A stretch of 64,000 nt of DNA from Bradyrhizobium sp. NFR13 (GCF_900114605.1 NZ_FOTP01000011.1:35383-99382), one strand, 5' to 3'; positions 8,809 to 18,426 are shown, counted from the first letter of the stretch. Numbers and translations are program-made. Notes: generated by a model from the letters alone, not told the origin.

Positions 8809-9312
8809 TCAGGCGGCGAGACGGCGGAATGTGCGATCGGAAAAGATCAGGGGCTGCGCAGCTTGGTTGCGAACGTTCAGCACCTCACCTGCGACGATGC
8901 GATGCGAGCCGAAATCGAACACGCTGGCGACGCGGCAATCGAAATTGCACAGCGCGCCATCGAGCGCAGGCGCGCCGGTGAGCAGTTCTGACCAGTCACC
9001 GGCGAGAAAGCGATTGTCGCGCAGCTCAGGGATCAGTCCCGCAAAGCTGCTGGCGACACGCTCCTGCGCGTCGGACAGCACATTGGCGACGAACACGCCA
9101 TTGGCGAGCAGCTTTTCGAGCCCGCGATTGTCGCGGTGAACGCTGAACACCACCGATGGCGGCTCCATCGATAGTGAGCACAGCGACGATACCGTGACGC
9201 CTGCACGCCCCGCTTCGCCATCCGTCGTCACCACCGCCACGCCCGAGGCCGTCATCCGCATGGCGTCGCGGAAGATATCGACCTCGACCAGAGGATGCGC
9301 CGATGCGCTCAC
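8809..9312 (-). CDS. Flavin reductase component of a two-component monooxygenase (HpaC-like)
   Basis: 167 residues of the short-chain flavin reductase family, with FRDAMRMTASGVAVVTTDG at the N-terminus, the SLCSLSMEPPSVVFSVHR flavin-binding stretch, and GSHRIVAGEVLNV near the C-terminus. Such enzymes reduce free FMN or FAD with NAD(P)H and pass it to a partner oxygenase. Its start overlaps the stop of the HpaB-like gene by four bases, which directly supports the partnership. Confidence 0.88.
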   Translation of the reverse strand: MSASAHPLVEVDIFRDAMRMTASGVAVVTTDGEAGRAGVTVSSLCSLSMEPPSVVFSVHRDNRGLEKLLANGVFVANVLSDAQERVASSFAGLIPELRDNRFLAGDWSELLTGAPALDGALCNFDCRVASVFDFGSHRIVAGEVLNVRNQAAQPLIFSDRTFRRLAA

Positions 9313-10769
9313 GACTTCGCTCCGTCGATACGATCGGACAGACCTGCCGACTTCTTCACGAAGTCCAGCGGCCCGGCGAAATCGAAGCTGTTATAGACGG
9401 CCGCGAGATGATTGAAGTGCGGCGCCTGCGCAAACTGCACGAAGGTCAAACGATGACCTGCGTAGTCGGAATTCAGGAGGTCGCGCGCGAAAGCAAGCAG
9501 CTTGCGGCGATCATCGGCCTGCCACTGATCGTTCAGCGAATAGAACTTGTTCAGCCACTTTCCGCTGCCTTCAGCCTCGAACGCGTCAGCATTCGGCGTA
9601 ATGCAGATCTGGCCGCCGCAGAGTTCCCGGGCGATATGCATCATTGCCGGAAGCTGCGAACAGGCGAACACGCGGCCGGCATAGAGCATCGACTGCTGCG
9701 GCATCAGAAGGCCGCCGGGGCTCTTCTCCGCCATGGCGATGGAGGCCGTGAGATGCGCGTTGATGCCTTCGCGGTAGCAGACGAGATCGGCCAGCTTCTC
9801 GCGCACCGACTGCAGCTTGTCGAGACCGGTCTGCTTGGCGTTCCACATGGCCGCACCGATCATCATGTCGGCGGTGTAGAGCAGACGCAGTACATAAGGG
9901 AATGCCGAATAGCGATGCAGCGTCGAACGCACGAACTGTGCAGCGCGGGTATGGCGATAGAAGAACACGTCTTCCCACGGGATCAGCACGTCGTCGAACA
10001 CCACCAGCGCCTCGACCTCATCGAAGCGATTGGCGAGCGGATAATCCTTGGCGTTGGCGCTGCTGCGATTGGCGAAGCCACCGCGGCAGATGTGTTTCAC
10101 GCCCGGCGCGCCCATCTTGACGATGCAGCCGACCGCGTAATCAGAGAGCTTCTCGTTGGCCCAGGCGCCGACGGTCGGCTTCAGATAGGCCTGATCGGCA
10201 TAGGCCGCGGCGGTCTCATATTTCGCGCCACGAATGATGATGCCGGCATCGGTCTCACGCGTGACGTGAACCATGAGATCCGGATCCTGCTGCTGCGGCG
10301 GCAGCGAGCGATCGCCCTTCGGATCGGTGTTGGCGGAGACGTGGAAGATGTCTTTCTCGATCACGGCACGGATGTGATGATCGATATTGGCGGCAAAGCG
10401 TGGATCGATCTCCGCCAGTACATCGCGGCCGTCGGTCAGCGACCACATCTCGCCGATGGTCTCGTCACCAACACGGGTAACGACGCCGCCAATGTCCTTC
10501 ATCACGTGATCGACGGCCTTGATCTTGTCGTGCCAGTCCTTCTGCTCCGTCGGCGGCTTGTAGAAGACCGAATGTGTCTCGTTGTCTTCAACGTAAGTGA
10601 GGTCAGCGGCGTAACGCTCTTCACGCGCCATGTCATACATACGGGCCTTGACGTCGATGATCGGCTTCAGCGCCGGGTGCGTGGTCACGTCCTTGACGCG
10701 CTCGCCATCGATCCAGACCTCGCGACCATCGCGAATGCCCTGTTTGTATTCTTCACCCGTGCGGATCAT
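9309..10769 (-). CDS. HpaB-family flavin-dependent monooxygenase, oxygenase component
   Basis: 486 residues matching the 4-hydroxyphenylacetate 3-hydroxylase (HpaB/PvcC) family along its whole length, opening MIRTGEEYKQGIRDGREVW and continuing through an acyl-CoA-dehydrogenase-like core (VHVTRETDAGIIIRGAKYET). These enzymes use FADH2 from a separate reductase to hydroxylate aromatic or heteroaromatic compounds. The usual hpa or homoprotocatechuate genes are absent, while a Rid protein, a polyamine-type importer and an M20 hydrolase are nearby, so a substrate other than 4-hydroxyphenylacetate is likely. It is divergently transcribed from the LysR gene. Confidence 0.88.
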   Translation of the reverse strand: MIRTGEEYKQGIRDGREVWIDGERVKDVTTHPALKPIIDVKARMYDMAREERYAADLTYVEDNETHSVFYKPPTEQKDWHDKIKAVDHVMKDIGGVVTRVGDETIGEMWSLTDGRDVLAEIDPRFAANIDHHIRAVIEKDIFHVSANTDPKGDRSLPPQQQDPDLMVHVTRETDAGIIIRGAKYETAAAYADQAYLKPTVGAWANEKLSDYAVGCIVKMGAPGVKHICRGGFANRSSANAKDYPLANRFDEVEALVVFDDVLIPWEDVFFYRHTRAAQFVRSTLHRYSAFPYVLRLLYTADMMIGAAMWNAKQTGLDKLQSVREKLADLVCYREGINAHLTASIAMAEKSPGGLLMPQQSMLYAGRVFACSQLPAMMHIARELCGGQICITPNADAFEAEGSGKWLNKFYSLNDQWQADDRRKLLAFARDLLNSDYAGHRLTFVQFAQAPHFNHLAAVYNSFDFAGPLDFVKKSAGLSDRIDGAKS

Positions 10770-10815
10770 TGATCGGCTCCTGTTCGACTGGACGACAGGG
10801 TGCCGAAGGGCCTAT

Positions 10816-10836
10816 CATAAGGAAAATATTTTTATG
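10816..10836. promoter_or_regulatory. Probable LysR binding site (CATAA-N11-TTATG)
   Basis: A 5-bp inverted repeat with an 11-base spacer, containing the T-N11-A core of LysR-type operators. It lies in the 91-base gap between the divergent HpaB-like and LysR genes, 25 bases before the LysR start. Assignment to this LysR protein is inference from position and symmetry. Confidence 0.6.
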
Positions 10837-10860
10837 TTTGGAGATGCATAGGAAAACACG

Positions 10861-11808
10861 ATGAGGTTCTCGCTCCGGGCCCTGCGTTATGTGGTTGAGA
10901 CGGCAGATGCGGGCAGCGTGACGGAAGCCGCCAAGCGCCTGAACGTATCGCAGCCCTCGATTTCGGCCGCCCTCAGCCAGCTGGAGGCTGAACTCGGCGT
11001 CCAGATCTTCATTCGCCATCTCGCCAAGGGCGTGACCCTCTCCCCCGCCGGCCAGCGGCTGGTAAACGACGCGAGACTGCTGCTCGCGCATGCGCGCGAT
11101 TTTGCCCAGAGCGCCCAGTCGCTTGGCAGCACGCTGCACGGCGAGATCGTGGTCGGCAGCTTCTCGACGCTCGCCACGCGCTTCATGCCGGGACTGCTGT
11201 CCGGCTTTCGCGAGCGCCAGCCGGGCATCTCGGTGAAGCTGGAGGAAGGCGACCAGCAGGAAATCATCGACGGTCTGGTCTCCGGACGGACCGAACTCGC
11301 GCTCTCCTACTCCTTCGCTGTTCCCGACGAGATCGTCGGTGAGAAATTCTGCGAGCTGCCGCCCTATATCGTGCTGTCGGCAGATCACCCTCTGGCAAAC
11401 CGGGCATCGATCAGCCTGACCGAAATGCGCGACGAACCATTCATCCTGCTGGATCTGCCGCATTCGCGCGACTATTTCGCCAGCCTGTTTACGGCATCCG
11501 GCATCGAGCCGCGCATTTCCTTCCGGACCCGGTCATTCGAGCTGATCCGCGGACTGATCGGAAATGGCCAAGGATACTCGATCCACAATGCCGTGCCGCG
11601 CACCACCATCGGCTATGACGGCAGTCGCGTCGCCGTGGTGCCGATCACCGAAAAATTGCCGGCAACGCATGTCATGGCGCTGCGTCTGAAGCGCCACGCG
11701 TTACGACCGGCGGTACAGACATTCGCCGATTTCGCGCGCGACGCCTTTGCCGTTGGCGGCCAGTTCGCGCCGGGCTCAATAGCCCCGGCGCGGATCGACG
11801 CGGCTTAG
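10861..11808 (+). CDS. LysR-type transcriptional regulator
   Basis: 315 residues: winged helix-turn-helix at about residues 5-62 (SVTEAAKRLNVSQPSISAAL), linker helix, then a periplasmic-binding-protein-like effector domain. It probably controls the divergent monooxygenase operon through the dyad in the shared intergenic region, and the effector is likely the pathway substrate or an intermediate. Its 3' end overlaps the convergent GhrA-like gene by 33 bases, an unusual tail-to-tail overlap that could couple their expression. Confidence 0.92.
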   Translation: MRFSLRALRYVVETADAGSVTEAAKRLNVSQPSISAALSQLEAELGVQIFIRHLAKGVTLSPAGQRLVNDARLLLAHARDFAQSAQSLGSTLHGEIVVGSFSTLATRFMPGLLSGFRERQPGISVKLEEGDQQEIIDGLVSGRTELALSYSFAVPDEIVGEKFCELPPYIVLSADHPLANRASISLTEMRDEPFILLDLPHSRDYFASLFTASGIEPRISFRTRSFELIRGLIGNGQGYSIHNAVPRTTIGYDGSRVAVVPITEKLPATHVMALRLKRHALRPAVQTFADFARDAFAVGGQFAPGSIAPARIDAA

Positions 11809-12705
11809 CAGTTCCTGGCCGGCGCGCAGCCGGCGCACATTCTCGCCGATCTGTTGCGCAGCCGACCCCGGTAGCGCGACCGATGCCAAATGCGGCGTGA
11901 TCAGCACATTGTCCCTCGCCCAGAGCGGACTCTCGGGCGACAGTGGTTCGGAGGCAAACACGTCCAGCGTGGCCTCCGCGATATGCCCGGAGCGCAGCGC
12001 CGCGATCAAAGCCGGCTCATCGACGATGCTGCCGCGAGAAACATTGATGAAGACCGCACCGCGCTTCGTCAGCGCCAGGCGCTCGGCATTCAGCAGCCCG
12101 CCTGTTTGCGGGGTCTGGGGCAACATGCAGACAATAATGTCGCTATCGCCCAGGATATCCGGCAAGGCGGACAGACCGGCAGAGGTCTCGATTCCCTCCA
12201 CCGACTTCAGCGTGTTGGACCAGCCGCGCACGCGATAACCTTGCCGGGCGCATTCGAGCGCCGCGGTCAGTCCGAGTTCGCCAAGACCCAGAATGCCGAC
12301 GGTGATGGTCTCGGGATCGCGCGGGTGAATATAGTGCCAGCGGCGTTCGCGCTGGGCGCGCTCGAAGGCCGGAATGTCGCGTGCGTGCCGTGTCACCGCG
12401 AACAACACATAGCCAGCCATCATCCGCGCCATCTTCGGATCGGACAGGCGCGTGATCGGAACCTCCGGCAAGTCGTCACGCCCGACCAGCGCATCGACAC
12501 CGGCGCCGAGATTAACGACGAGGCCAAGATTTGGATAGCGCGCAAAGAAACCATGCGGCGGCTTCCAGACAAGCGCCTGCCGTACACGGGTCGGATCGGT
12601 GATATCATCTGCCTGCCGCAGATCGATCCCCTCCACGGCCAGCGCCGCGCGCCACGTCTCGAAGTCATCGAAGGCACTGTGGAACGCCATCACCTCCGAC
12701 GTCAT
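11776..12705 (-). CDS. ghrA: Glyoxylate/hydroxypyruvate reductase A-like 2-hydroxyacid dehydrogenase
   Basis: 309 residues of the D-isomer-specific 2-hydroxyacid dehydrogenase family. The NAD(P)-binding loop is GILGLGELG. The catalytic arginine lies in NVSRGSIVDEPAL, the acid in the FASEPLSPESPL region, and the histidine in ITPHLASV. GhrA enzymes reduce glyoxylate and hydroxypyruvate in the cytoplasm. The start overlaps the stop of the AroQ-like gene by four bases, so the two form an operon. The true substrate may be another 2-oxoacid released by the neighbouring pathway. Confidence 0.88.
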   Translation of the reverse strand: MTSEVMAFHSAFDDFETWRAALAVEGIDLRQADDITDPTRVRQALVWKPPHGFFARYPNLGLVVNLGAGVDALVGRDDLPEVPITRLSDPKMARMMAGYVLFAVTRHARDIPAFERAQRERRWHYIHPRDPETITVGILGLGELGLTAALECARQGYRVRGWSNTLKSVEGIETSAGLSALPDILGDSDIIVCMLPQTPQTGGLLNAERLALTKRGAVFINVSRGSIVDEPALIAALRSGHIAEATLDVFASEPLSPESPLWARDNVLITPHLASVALPGSAAQQIGENVRRLRAGQELLSRVDPRRGY

Positions 12706-13157
12706 TGCGCGGCCTTTTCGGCGATCAGACGCGACACCGCTGTCAGCGCCAGTTCGTAGCCGAGCGCGCCGAGCCCGGCGATCACGCCGGTCGCCGCGCG
12801 TGACACATAGGAGTGATGGCGGAACGGCTCGCGCTTCCAGATATTGCTCATATGCGCCTCGATGATCGGGCCCTCGAAAGCGAGCAACGCATCGAGGATG
12901 GGGACCGACGAGTAAGTGAGACCGGCTGCATTGATGACAATCCCCCCGGCATTCTCCCGCGCCTCCTGAATCCAGTCGACCAGAACGCCTTCATGATTGG
13001 ACTGGCGGAAGTCGATCGTCAGGCCGAGCGAAGCCGCGTGGTCTTCACAGCGCTTCTTGATCGAGACGAAACTTTCGCGGCCATAGGTGCCGCTTTTGTC
13101 CAGCCCATAAAGATTGGCGTTGGGACCATTGAGAAAATAGACAACTGGAGACGTCAT
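12702..13157 (-). CDS. Type II 3-dehydroquinase-like protein with an altered active site
   Basis: 151 residues, the usual size of type II dehydroquinases (AroQ), which dehydrate 3-dehydroquinate as dodecamers. The start MTSPVVYFLNGPNANLYG fits homologues; the frame extends to 13238 but without homology. Tyr25 of the lid, the RQSNHEG motif and EAHMSN..REPFRHHS are present. However, the arginine that normally follows NLNLLG is replaced (LYGLDKS), and the NPGAYTHTS motif reads NAAGLTYSS, losing its histidine. With its GhrA-like operon partner and catabolic neighbours, this may be a paralogue with a different substrate rather than the shikimate enzyme. Confidence 0.78.
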   Translation of the reverse strand: MTSPVVYFLNGPNANLYGLDKSGTYGRESFVSIKKRCEDHAASLGLTIDFRQSNHEGVLVDWIQEARENAGGIVINAAGLTYSSVPILDALLAFEGPIIEAHMSNIWKREPFRHHSYVSRAATGVIAGLGALGYELALTAVSRLIAEKAAQ

Positions 13158-14021
13158 GGCCGCGCTTTCATGTGTCTGGAGAGCAATCGGGTATTCTCGA
13201 GAGGCAAGACCGGACCGGGAGAAAATACCAACGAACAAGCGAAGTCGGATGATCCCGGATGCTCAACCTTTCGCCAACAGGGCGCATGCAGCTCCGCATC
13301 GACGCAGCGCATCCGCAAATTGAACCTTAGAGAGACCTGCTTCATTGCAGAAATCAAAAGAACCTATGCGGTTCGACGGATTTCAGTATGGTTCAGGGGT
13401 TGCTGTTGCCGCAGGCGGAAGCCCGGAGGCCGTGCAGTCCGTCGCCCGGTAAAAAATGAGCGAGGCGACCAATCGAAAGAAACCGGCCGGAAAAGTCGGT
13501 CCGGGCTACATGCGGTGCACGGTCGGCATCCGGCTAGTGCATTGGTGCGTGTTTCAAGGAATCCCTGATTTCACGCCAGATGTTCACACACCAGGTTCTC
13601 GCTCTGTGGGTCAACACGTTTCTCAAGCTTCACTCTCGCTACCGCTCTATCTCCTTAGAGTGGCGAGCAAGAGTTGTGCCAACAACAATACTAAGAGAGC
13701 GGTGGCAGGTGTAAACTAACGTGACAGCCCGCCTCCACCAGTGGCCCGCGTTTCTATTAGTCGTCCAGCATGCCGCGGTACTGAGCGGCACTGTTCGAAT
13801 TATAGCTGCTTTGCCTTTTCGATCACGCTGGTCATCCAACTGCGCGAGGGTGGATCGCCGTTGCCACCGCTGTAAGCGGCCCCCCGGCTTTGCGCAGGTT
13901 GCCTCGGCGATCTGCAAGCATCTGACAGATCGACTGTATTTTAACCTATTCAATCTACAGTTGACCAAAGACTCGTCAGAAGTTGAGTAGTTCGGCGCGA
14001 CGCCGCCAGACGGAACAAGAC
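13158..14021. other. Long intergenic region with no recognised gene
   Basis: 864 bases separate the AroQ-like start from the chemoreceptor start. Short frames exist on both strands, but none has a ribosome binding site together with a protein-like sequence. It must hold the promoters for both divergent genes. I found no repeats, transposase traces or RNA genes in it. Confidence 0.5.
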
Positions 14022-15989
14022 ATGCTTGCCAATCTGAGCCTGAAGGCCCGCATTACAGCAGCACTCGCAGCGTCTGCGGCAGCAACCGCCCTCGCCGTGC
14101 TTTTCGGGGCCATGTGGATCATCGGTGGCATCGTCGATCGGGCCGATCGCAGTGAACTACAGGGCAATTACGATGCCCTGCAATCGCGATTGATGCAGGA
14201 ATCCCGCCGGGCGGCGGCCATGAGCGCGGTGGTCGCAACTATTCCAGCGGTGCAGGACGCGGTCGCACGTAACGATCGCGAGGCGCTGCTGCAGTTGTTC
14301 GGACCGGGCTTTGCCCAGCTCAAGTCGGACTACGGCGTCGACCAGTTTCAATTCCATACGCCCGCAGGCTTGTCCCAGTTTCGTGTCCATCAGCCCGCCA
14401 AATTCGGCGACGACCTGACCGGCTTCCGCAAGACGGTGGTCGTGGCCAACGCGACGATGAAACCCGTCGTGGGCCTGGAAGGCGGCGTCGCCGGCCTCGG
14501 CATCCGCGGTGTCGTGCCGGTTGCACAGAAAGGCAAACATCTTGGCACCGTCGAGTTCGGGCTGACGTTCGGACAGGGCTTCTTCGACGAGTTCAAGCGC
14601 GCGCGCAACGTCGATGTCGCGTTCTATCTCGCCGGAAACGAAGGCTTCAAGACATTCGGCGGCACGCTGGGCAACACGAGTTTCTTCGATGCCGACGCCT
14701 ATCGCAGCGCGACGAATGGCAGTTTCATCGTCCGGCAGGGCGAGATGAAGACGACACCGGTCGTCGCCTTGCTGGGTCCGATCAAGGATTTCTCGGGTCA
14801 GTCCATCGGCGCCGTCGAGATCGTCATGGACAACAGCGAATATGCGGCGTCCATCGCGCATGCGCGTCTGCTGGCCGCCGGCATCGCAGCGATCTGTCTG
14901 GTGCTGGCTGTCGCCGGCGGCCTTCTGATTGCCCGCGGCATTTCGCGGCCAATTCTTGCTATCACGCAGGCGATGCGCGAACTCGCCGAAGGAAATCTGT
15001 CGGTTGTCCTGCCGCAACATCGCGGCAAGGACGAAGTCGGCCAGATGGCGCAGGCGGTCGAGGTCTTCAAGCAGAACGCCATCCGGGTGAGCCGTATCCA
15101 GGCCGATCAGGACGAAAGCAACGAGAGGGCGGAGCAGGAAAAGCGCGCCATCTTCGCCTCGCTCGCCGACAAGTTCGAGGGCAATGTCCGCAAGGTCGTC
15201 GACCACGTCTCATCGGCCGCAGCAGAGATGCAGAACACGGCGCAGTCGATGTCGTCGGTGGTCGAACAGTGCCGGGCACAGTCCGACGAAGTCTCCGGCG
15301 CGTCATTGTCGGCCTCCGACAATGTGCAGACCGTCGCTGCGGCATCCGAAGAACTGTCGTCCTCGATCGGCGAGATCAACCGGCAACTGGCGCAATCCTC
15401 CGCTGCGGTCGGAAAGGCCGCCGACAGTGGACGGCGCTCGAATGCGCGCATGCAGAGTCTGGCCGCAGCGGCCCAGAAGATCGGCGAAGTCGTCGCGCTG
15501 ATCAATCACATCGCCAGCCAGACCAATCTTCTGGCGCTGAATGCTACGATCGAGTCGGCGCGCGCCGGGGAAGCCGGCAAAGGGTTTGCCGTCGTGGCCG
15601 GTGAAGTCAAATCGCTGGCGACCCAGACCGCCAAGGCCACCGAGGATATCCGCGCCCAGATCGCGTCGATCCAGAACGAGACCAATGCCGCCGTTGACGA
15701 GATTCAGGCCGTCTGCTCCACCATCGACGAAGTCGACAAGATTTCATCGGCCATCGCCGCAGCCATTGAAGAACAGGGTGCCGCAACCCAGGAGATTGCC
15801 CGCAACGTCAATCAGGCAGCGGCGCGTACCGACGACGTATCTCGCAATATCTCCAGCGTGACATCAGGCATTTCCACGACCGGCTCCGCCGCGCAAGAGG
15901 TGCTGGGCTCGGCGACAAAACTCGCATCGCAATCGGAAGTGCTGCGCAACGAAGTCGACCGCTTCCTGGCGAGCATCAGGGCCGCTTAA
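14022..15989 (+). CDS. Methyl-accepting chemotaxis protein with a dCache_3-like sensor
   Basis: About 655 residues. A first membrane helix near residues 10-40 is followed by a large periplasmic sensor with the [17 protein letters not shown] and [19 protein letters not shown] segments typical of the dCache_3 (PF14827) group. A second membrane helix near 280-305 leads into a HAMP domain. The cytoplasmic signalling domain has the hairpin tip [20 protein letters not shown], which contacts CheA/CheW. The frame is open back to a TTG at 13983, but the ATG at 14022 fits the family start better. The gene stands alone, 14 bases from the convergent cytochrome gene. Ligand unknown. Confidence 0.9.
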   Translation: MLANLSLKARITAALAASAAATALAVLFGAMWIIGGIVDRADRSELQGNYDALQSRLMQESRRAAAMSAVVATIPAVQDAVARNDREALLQLFGPGFAQLKSDYGVDQFQFHTPAGLSQFRVHQPAKFGDDLTGFRKTVVVANATMKPVVGLEGGVAGLGIRGVVPVAQKGKHLGTVEFGLTFGQGFFDEFKRARNVDVAFYLAGNEGFKTFGGTLGNTSFFDADAYRSATNGSFIVRQGEMKTTPVVALLGPIKDFSGQSIGAVEIVMDNSEYAASIAHARLLAAGIAAICLVLAVAGGLLIARGISRPILAITQAMRELAEGNLSVVLPQHRGKDEVGQMAQAVEVFKQNAIRVSRIQADQDESNERAEQEKRAIFASLADKFEGNVRKVVDHVSSAAAEMQNTAQSMSSVVEQCRAQSDEVSGASLSASDNVQTVAAASEELSSSIGEINRQLAQSSAAVGKAADSGRRSNARMQSLAAAAQKIGEVVALINHIASQTNLLALNATIESARAGEAGKGFAVVAGEVKSLATQTAKATEDIRAQIASIQNETNAAVDEIQAVCSTIDEVDKISSAIAAAIEEQGAATQEIARNVNQAAARTDDVSRNISSVTSGISTTGSAAQEVLGSATKLASQSEVLRNEVDRFLASIRAA

Positions 15990-16003
15990 GAAGTGACAGC
16001 GCT

Positions 16004-16390
16004 TTAGCTGCCCTTCTTGCCGTCCGCCGCGAACTGCTTCAGGAACGCGGTGAGATCCTTGATCTCCTGCTCGTTCTTGATGCCGGCAAAGCTCATCTTG
16101 GTACCGGGGATCTTGCCCTTCGGGTCCTTGATGTAGTCGGTGAACACCGCATCGTCCCAGGTCAGGCCGGAATTCTTGTTGGCGTCGGAATAATTATAGC
16201 CCGCGACGGTGCCGGACTTGCGCCCGAACAGCCCGTTCAGGATCGGCCCCACGGTGTTGTTCGCGGTCTCGCCGACCTGATGACAGGCGCGGCACTTGTT
16301 GAAGGACTTCTCCCCGGCGGCAACATCCTGCGCCATGGCATCGATGGTCAGCACGATCATCGAGACAGCAAGCAGCGAAGAACGAAACAT
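16004..16390 (-). CDS. Cytochrome c2-type class I cytochrome c
   Basis: 128 residues from the ATG at 16390 (an ATG twelve bases upstream is possible). A signal peptide precedes the mature start QDVAAGEKSF; the heme site is CRACH (Cys33, Cys36, His37) and the axial methionine lies in GTKMSFAGI. The pattern GEKSFNKCRACH...GPxLxGLFGRKSG is that of cytochrome c2/mitochondrial-type c. It is the last gene downstream of soxD with a short gap and is well placed to take electrons from the Sox complex to a terminal oxidase. Confidence 0.88.
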   Translation of the reverse strand: MFRSSLLAVSMIVLTIDAMAQDVAAGEKSFNKCRACHQVGETANNTVGPILNGLFGRKSGTVAGYNYSDANKNSGLTWDDAVFTDYIKDPKGKIPGTKMSFAGIKNEQEIKDLTAFLKQFAADGKKGS

Positions 16391-16463
16391 CATTCGGGTC
16401 AAACCTCGATTGGGATGAATGTTATGGCGTGGGCGGCTGCGCGCGGAGGATTGCAGCTGCGTG

Positions 16464-17165
16464 TTACTCGACCTTGGGCCCCGACTTGCCGTCAGGCGTA
16501 ACGTCGATGGACATGGCCCGTCCGGTCACCTTCGGCACCGGGCGGCAATCCTTCATGCATGGATTCTTGTTCCAGAACTGCTTCTCGGACGTCTCGCGAT
16601 CGTCTTCGAAAAATGCCGCAGCGTTCGGCATCTTGATGGACGTGAAGTTCTTCTCGTTGAGTTCGAATTTCTCGTCCTTGACGATGTCGTTCATGCTCAG
16701 GATGTAAGCCGTCAGCGCATAGATTTCGTCATTGGTCAGCGACTGCGCATTGCCATAGGGCATCGCGCGCTTGATGTAGTCGAACACGGTGGAGAGATCA
16801 GGCCAGAACGAACCGACGGTCTTGTCCGGCCGGTCTGCCTTCAATGTCCCGGCGCCGCCGGCCAGCACCGGCCAGCGGCCGACGCCCTGTCCGAATTCGC
16901 CGTGACAGGACGCGCACTTCTCCTGAAACAGATCGTCGCCCTGCTTCACAGTGCCCTTGCCGACCGGAAGACCGCGCCCGTCCGGCCGCACATCGGTGTC
17001 CCAGGCCGCGATTTCCTCAGCGGTGGCCGCCCGGCCGAGCCCGAGCTTCGCGGAGGGCTTGGTGACGTCGCGGCCCGCCATCTGCTGGGCAGCGCTTGGC
17101 CCAGTCATGCCGCCGAGCAGACATGCCGCCAGCACCAGTGTCAGGGCGTTAGCCGATTTCGACAT
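16464..17165 (-). CDS. soxD: SoxD, cytochrome subunit of the sulfur dehydrogenase Sox(CD)
   Basis: 233 residues with a signal peptide ending near SAAQQ and one heme motif, CASCH (Cys84, Cys87, His88); MPYG supplies the likely axial methionine. SoxD transfers the six electrons removed by SoxC from the SoxY-bound sulfane sulfur. The Paracoccus protein is longer and diheme, so this is the shorter monoheme form. A C-terminal extension carries two further cysteines (NPCMKDC) not arranged as a heme site. The start overlaps the soxC stop by 17 bases. Confidence 0.9.
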   Translation of the reverse strand: MSKSANALTLVLAACLLGGMTGPSAAQQMAGRDVTKPSAKLGLGRAATAEEIAAWDTDVRPDGRGLPVGKGTVKQGDDLFQEKCASCHGEFGQGVGRWPVLAGGAGTLKADRPDKTVGSFWPDLSTVFDYIKRAMPYGNAQSLTNDEIYALTAYILSMNDIVKDEKFELNEKNFTSIKMPNAAAFFEDDRETSEKQFWNKNPCMKDCRPVPKVTGRAMSIDVTPDGKSGPKVE

Positions 17166-18426
17166 TTTCAGTCTCCCCGCCCGAACGCACCAGCCAGGTC
17201 TGAATGCCGTTATTGTGGTAGATCGAATTGACGCCGCGCACCTTGCGCAGATCGTCCTTCGACGGCTGCACGTAGCCGGTGGTGTCGATGGCGCGGGACT
17301 GGATCATCAGCTCCTGTCCGTTCCAGTCGAAATCCACATAGAAGCGCACGACGGATTTGTCGAAGACCGGGCCGTCGATGCGCGCGGTCTGCCAGTTGCG
17401 GCCGCCATCCATCGAAACATCAACGCGCTTCACGGTGCCGCGCCCGGACCAGGCCAGCCCGCTCAGCACGTTGCGGCCCTTGTGCTTCAGCGGCGCTTGC
17501 GGCGACGGATTGGTCACCACCGATTTCGCGTCCATCACGAATGTATGCTTGCGGGAATTTCCGTCGGCCAGCAGATCCGTATATTTCGACGTCTCCTCGC
17601 GGGTCTGCCAAGGCTGGTCGCCGGCCTCGATGCGGCGCAGCCACTTGACCCACAGATTGCCTTCCCAGCCGGGAATGACGGCACGCAGCGGATAGCCCTG
17701 CTCAGGGCGCAGTGCCTCGCCGTTCATCGCGAAAGCGATCATGACATCGTTCAGCGCCTTCTCGATCGGCAGCGAACGATTCATGCCGGCGGAATCGGCG
17801 CCTTCCAGCATCAGCCACTTGGCATTCGGCTTCAGCCCGGCCTCATCCAGCAACACTTTCAGCGGCACGCCGGTATACATCACGTTGTGGATCATGCCGT
17901 GCGTGAACTGACAGCCATTGAGCTGGCTGCCGCGCCATTCCATGCCGGAATTGGCGGCGCATTCGAGGAAGTACACCTTGTTGATGCGCGGCATCCGCTT
18001 GATGTCGTCCATGGTGAAGACCAGCGGCTTGTCGACAAGCCCGTTGATCATCAGCCGATGATCGGCAGGATTGATCTCGGCGACGCCGCCGTGATGACGC
18101 TCGAAGCACAGGCCGGACGGCGTGATGATGCCGTCGAGTTCGTGCAGCGGCGTGAAATTGACCGAGGACTCCGCCGATGCGGTGAGCCAGGGAACATCGC
18201 GGCGGATCACGTTCTTCTCGAATTTCGAGGGAACGCCATAAGGATGCTTGTCGACGCCGTCGCCGAGATAACGCTGCCAATCCTGCACTTCGGTAATCAG
18301 AGGTTCAGGCTTCGCAGCCTCCGCAAGTGCGGGGATCGCCGACAATGCTGCACCGGCACCGGCCAGACCCGCTGCGCCGAGAAAGCGGCGGCGATTGAGC
18401 GTTTCCGCTGATGTTCGATCAGTCAT
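17149..18426 (-). CDS. soxC: SoxC, molybdenum subunit of the sulfur dehydrogenase
   Basis: 425 residues of the sulfite oxidase family with a Tat signal (RRRFLGAAGLAGAG). The molybdenum-ligating cysteine lies in YFLECAANSGMEW, and the substrate and cofactor segment NGCQFTHGMIHNVMYTGVPL follows. A C-terminal Mo-co dimerisation domain begins around GLAWSGRGTVKRVDVSMDGG. SoxCD oxidises the sulfane sulfur on SoxY-S-S to the sulfone level, so its presence implies complete oxidation of thiosulfate to sulfate without stored sulfur globules. Confidence 0.93.
   Translation of the reverse strand: MTDRTSAETLNRRRFLGAAGLAGAGAALSAIPALAEAAKPEPLITEVQDWQRYLGDGVDKHPYGVPSKFEKNVIRRDVPWLTASAESSVNFTPLHELDGIITPSGLCFERHHGGVAEINPADHRLMINGLVDKPLVFTMDDIKRMPRINKVYFLECAANSGMEWRGSQLNGCQFTHGMIHNVMYTGVPLKVLLDEAGLKPNAKWLMLEGADSAGMNRSLPIEKALNDVMIAFAMNGEALRPEQGYPLRAVIPGWEGNLWVKWLRRIEAGDQPWQTREETSKYTDLLADGNSRKHTFVMDAKSVVTNPSPQAPLKHKGRNVLSGLAWSGRGTVKRVDVSMDGGRNWQTARIDGPVFDKSVVRFYVDFDWNGQELMIQSRAIDTTGYVQPSKDDLRKVRGVNSIYHNNGIQTWLVRSGGETENVEIG

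Noticed and set aside
9303..10772. A 489-residue open frame on the plus strand
   Set aside because: It mirrors the HpaB-like gene exactly on the other strand and has no protein-like motifs; GC-rich coding sequence often opens the antisense frame.
13158..14021. Possible small RNA or transposon remnant in the long gap
   Set aside because: No inverted terminal repeats, transposase motif, or terminator with T-run could be found.
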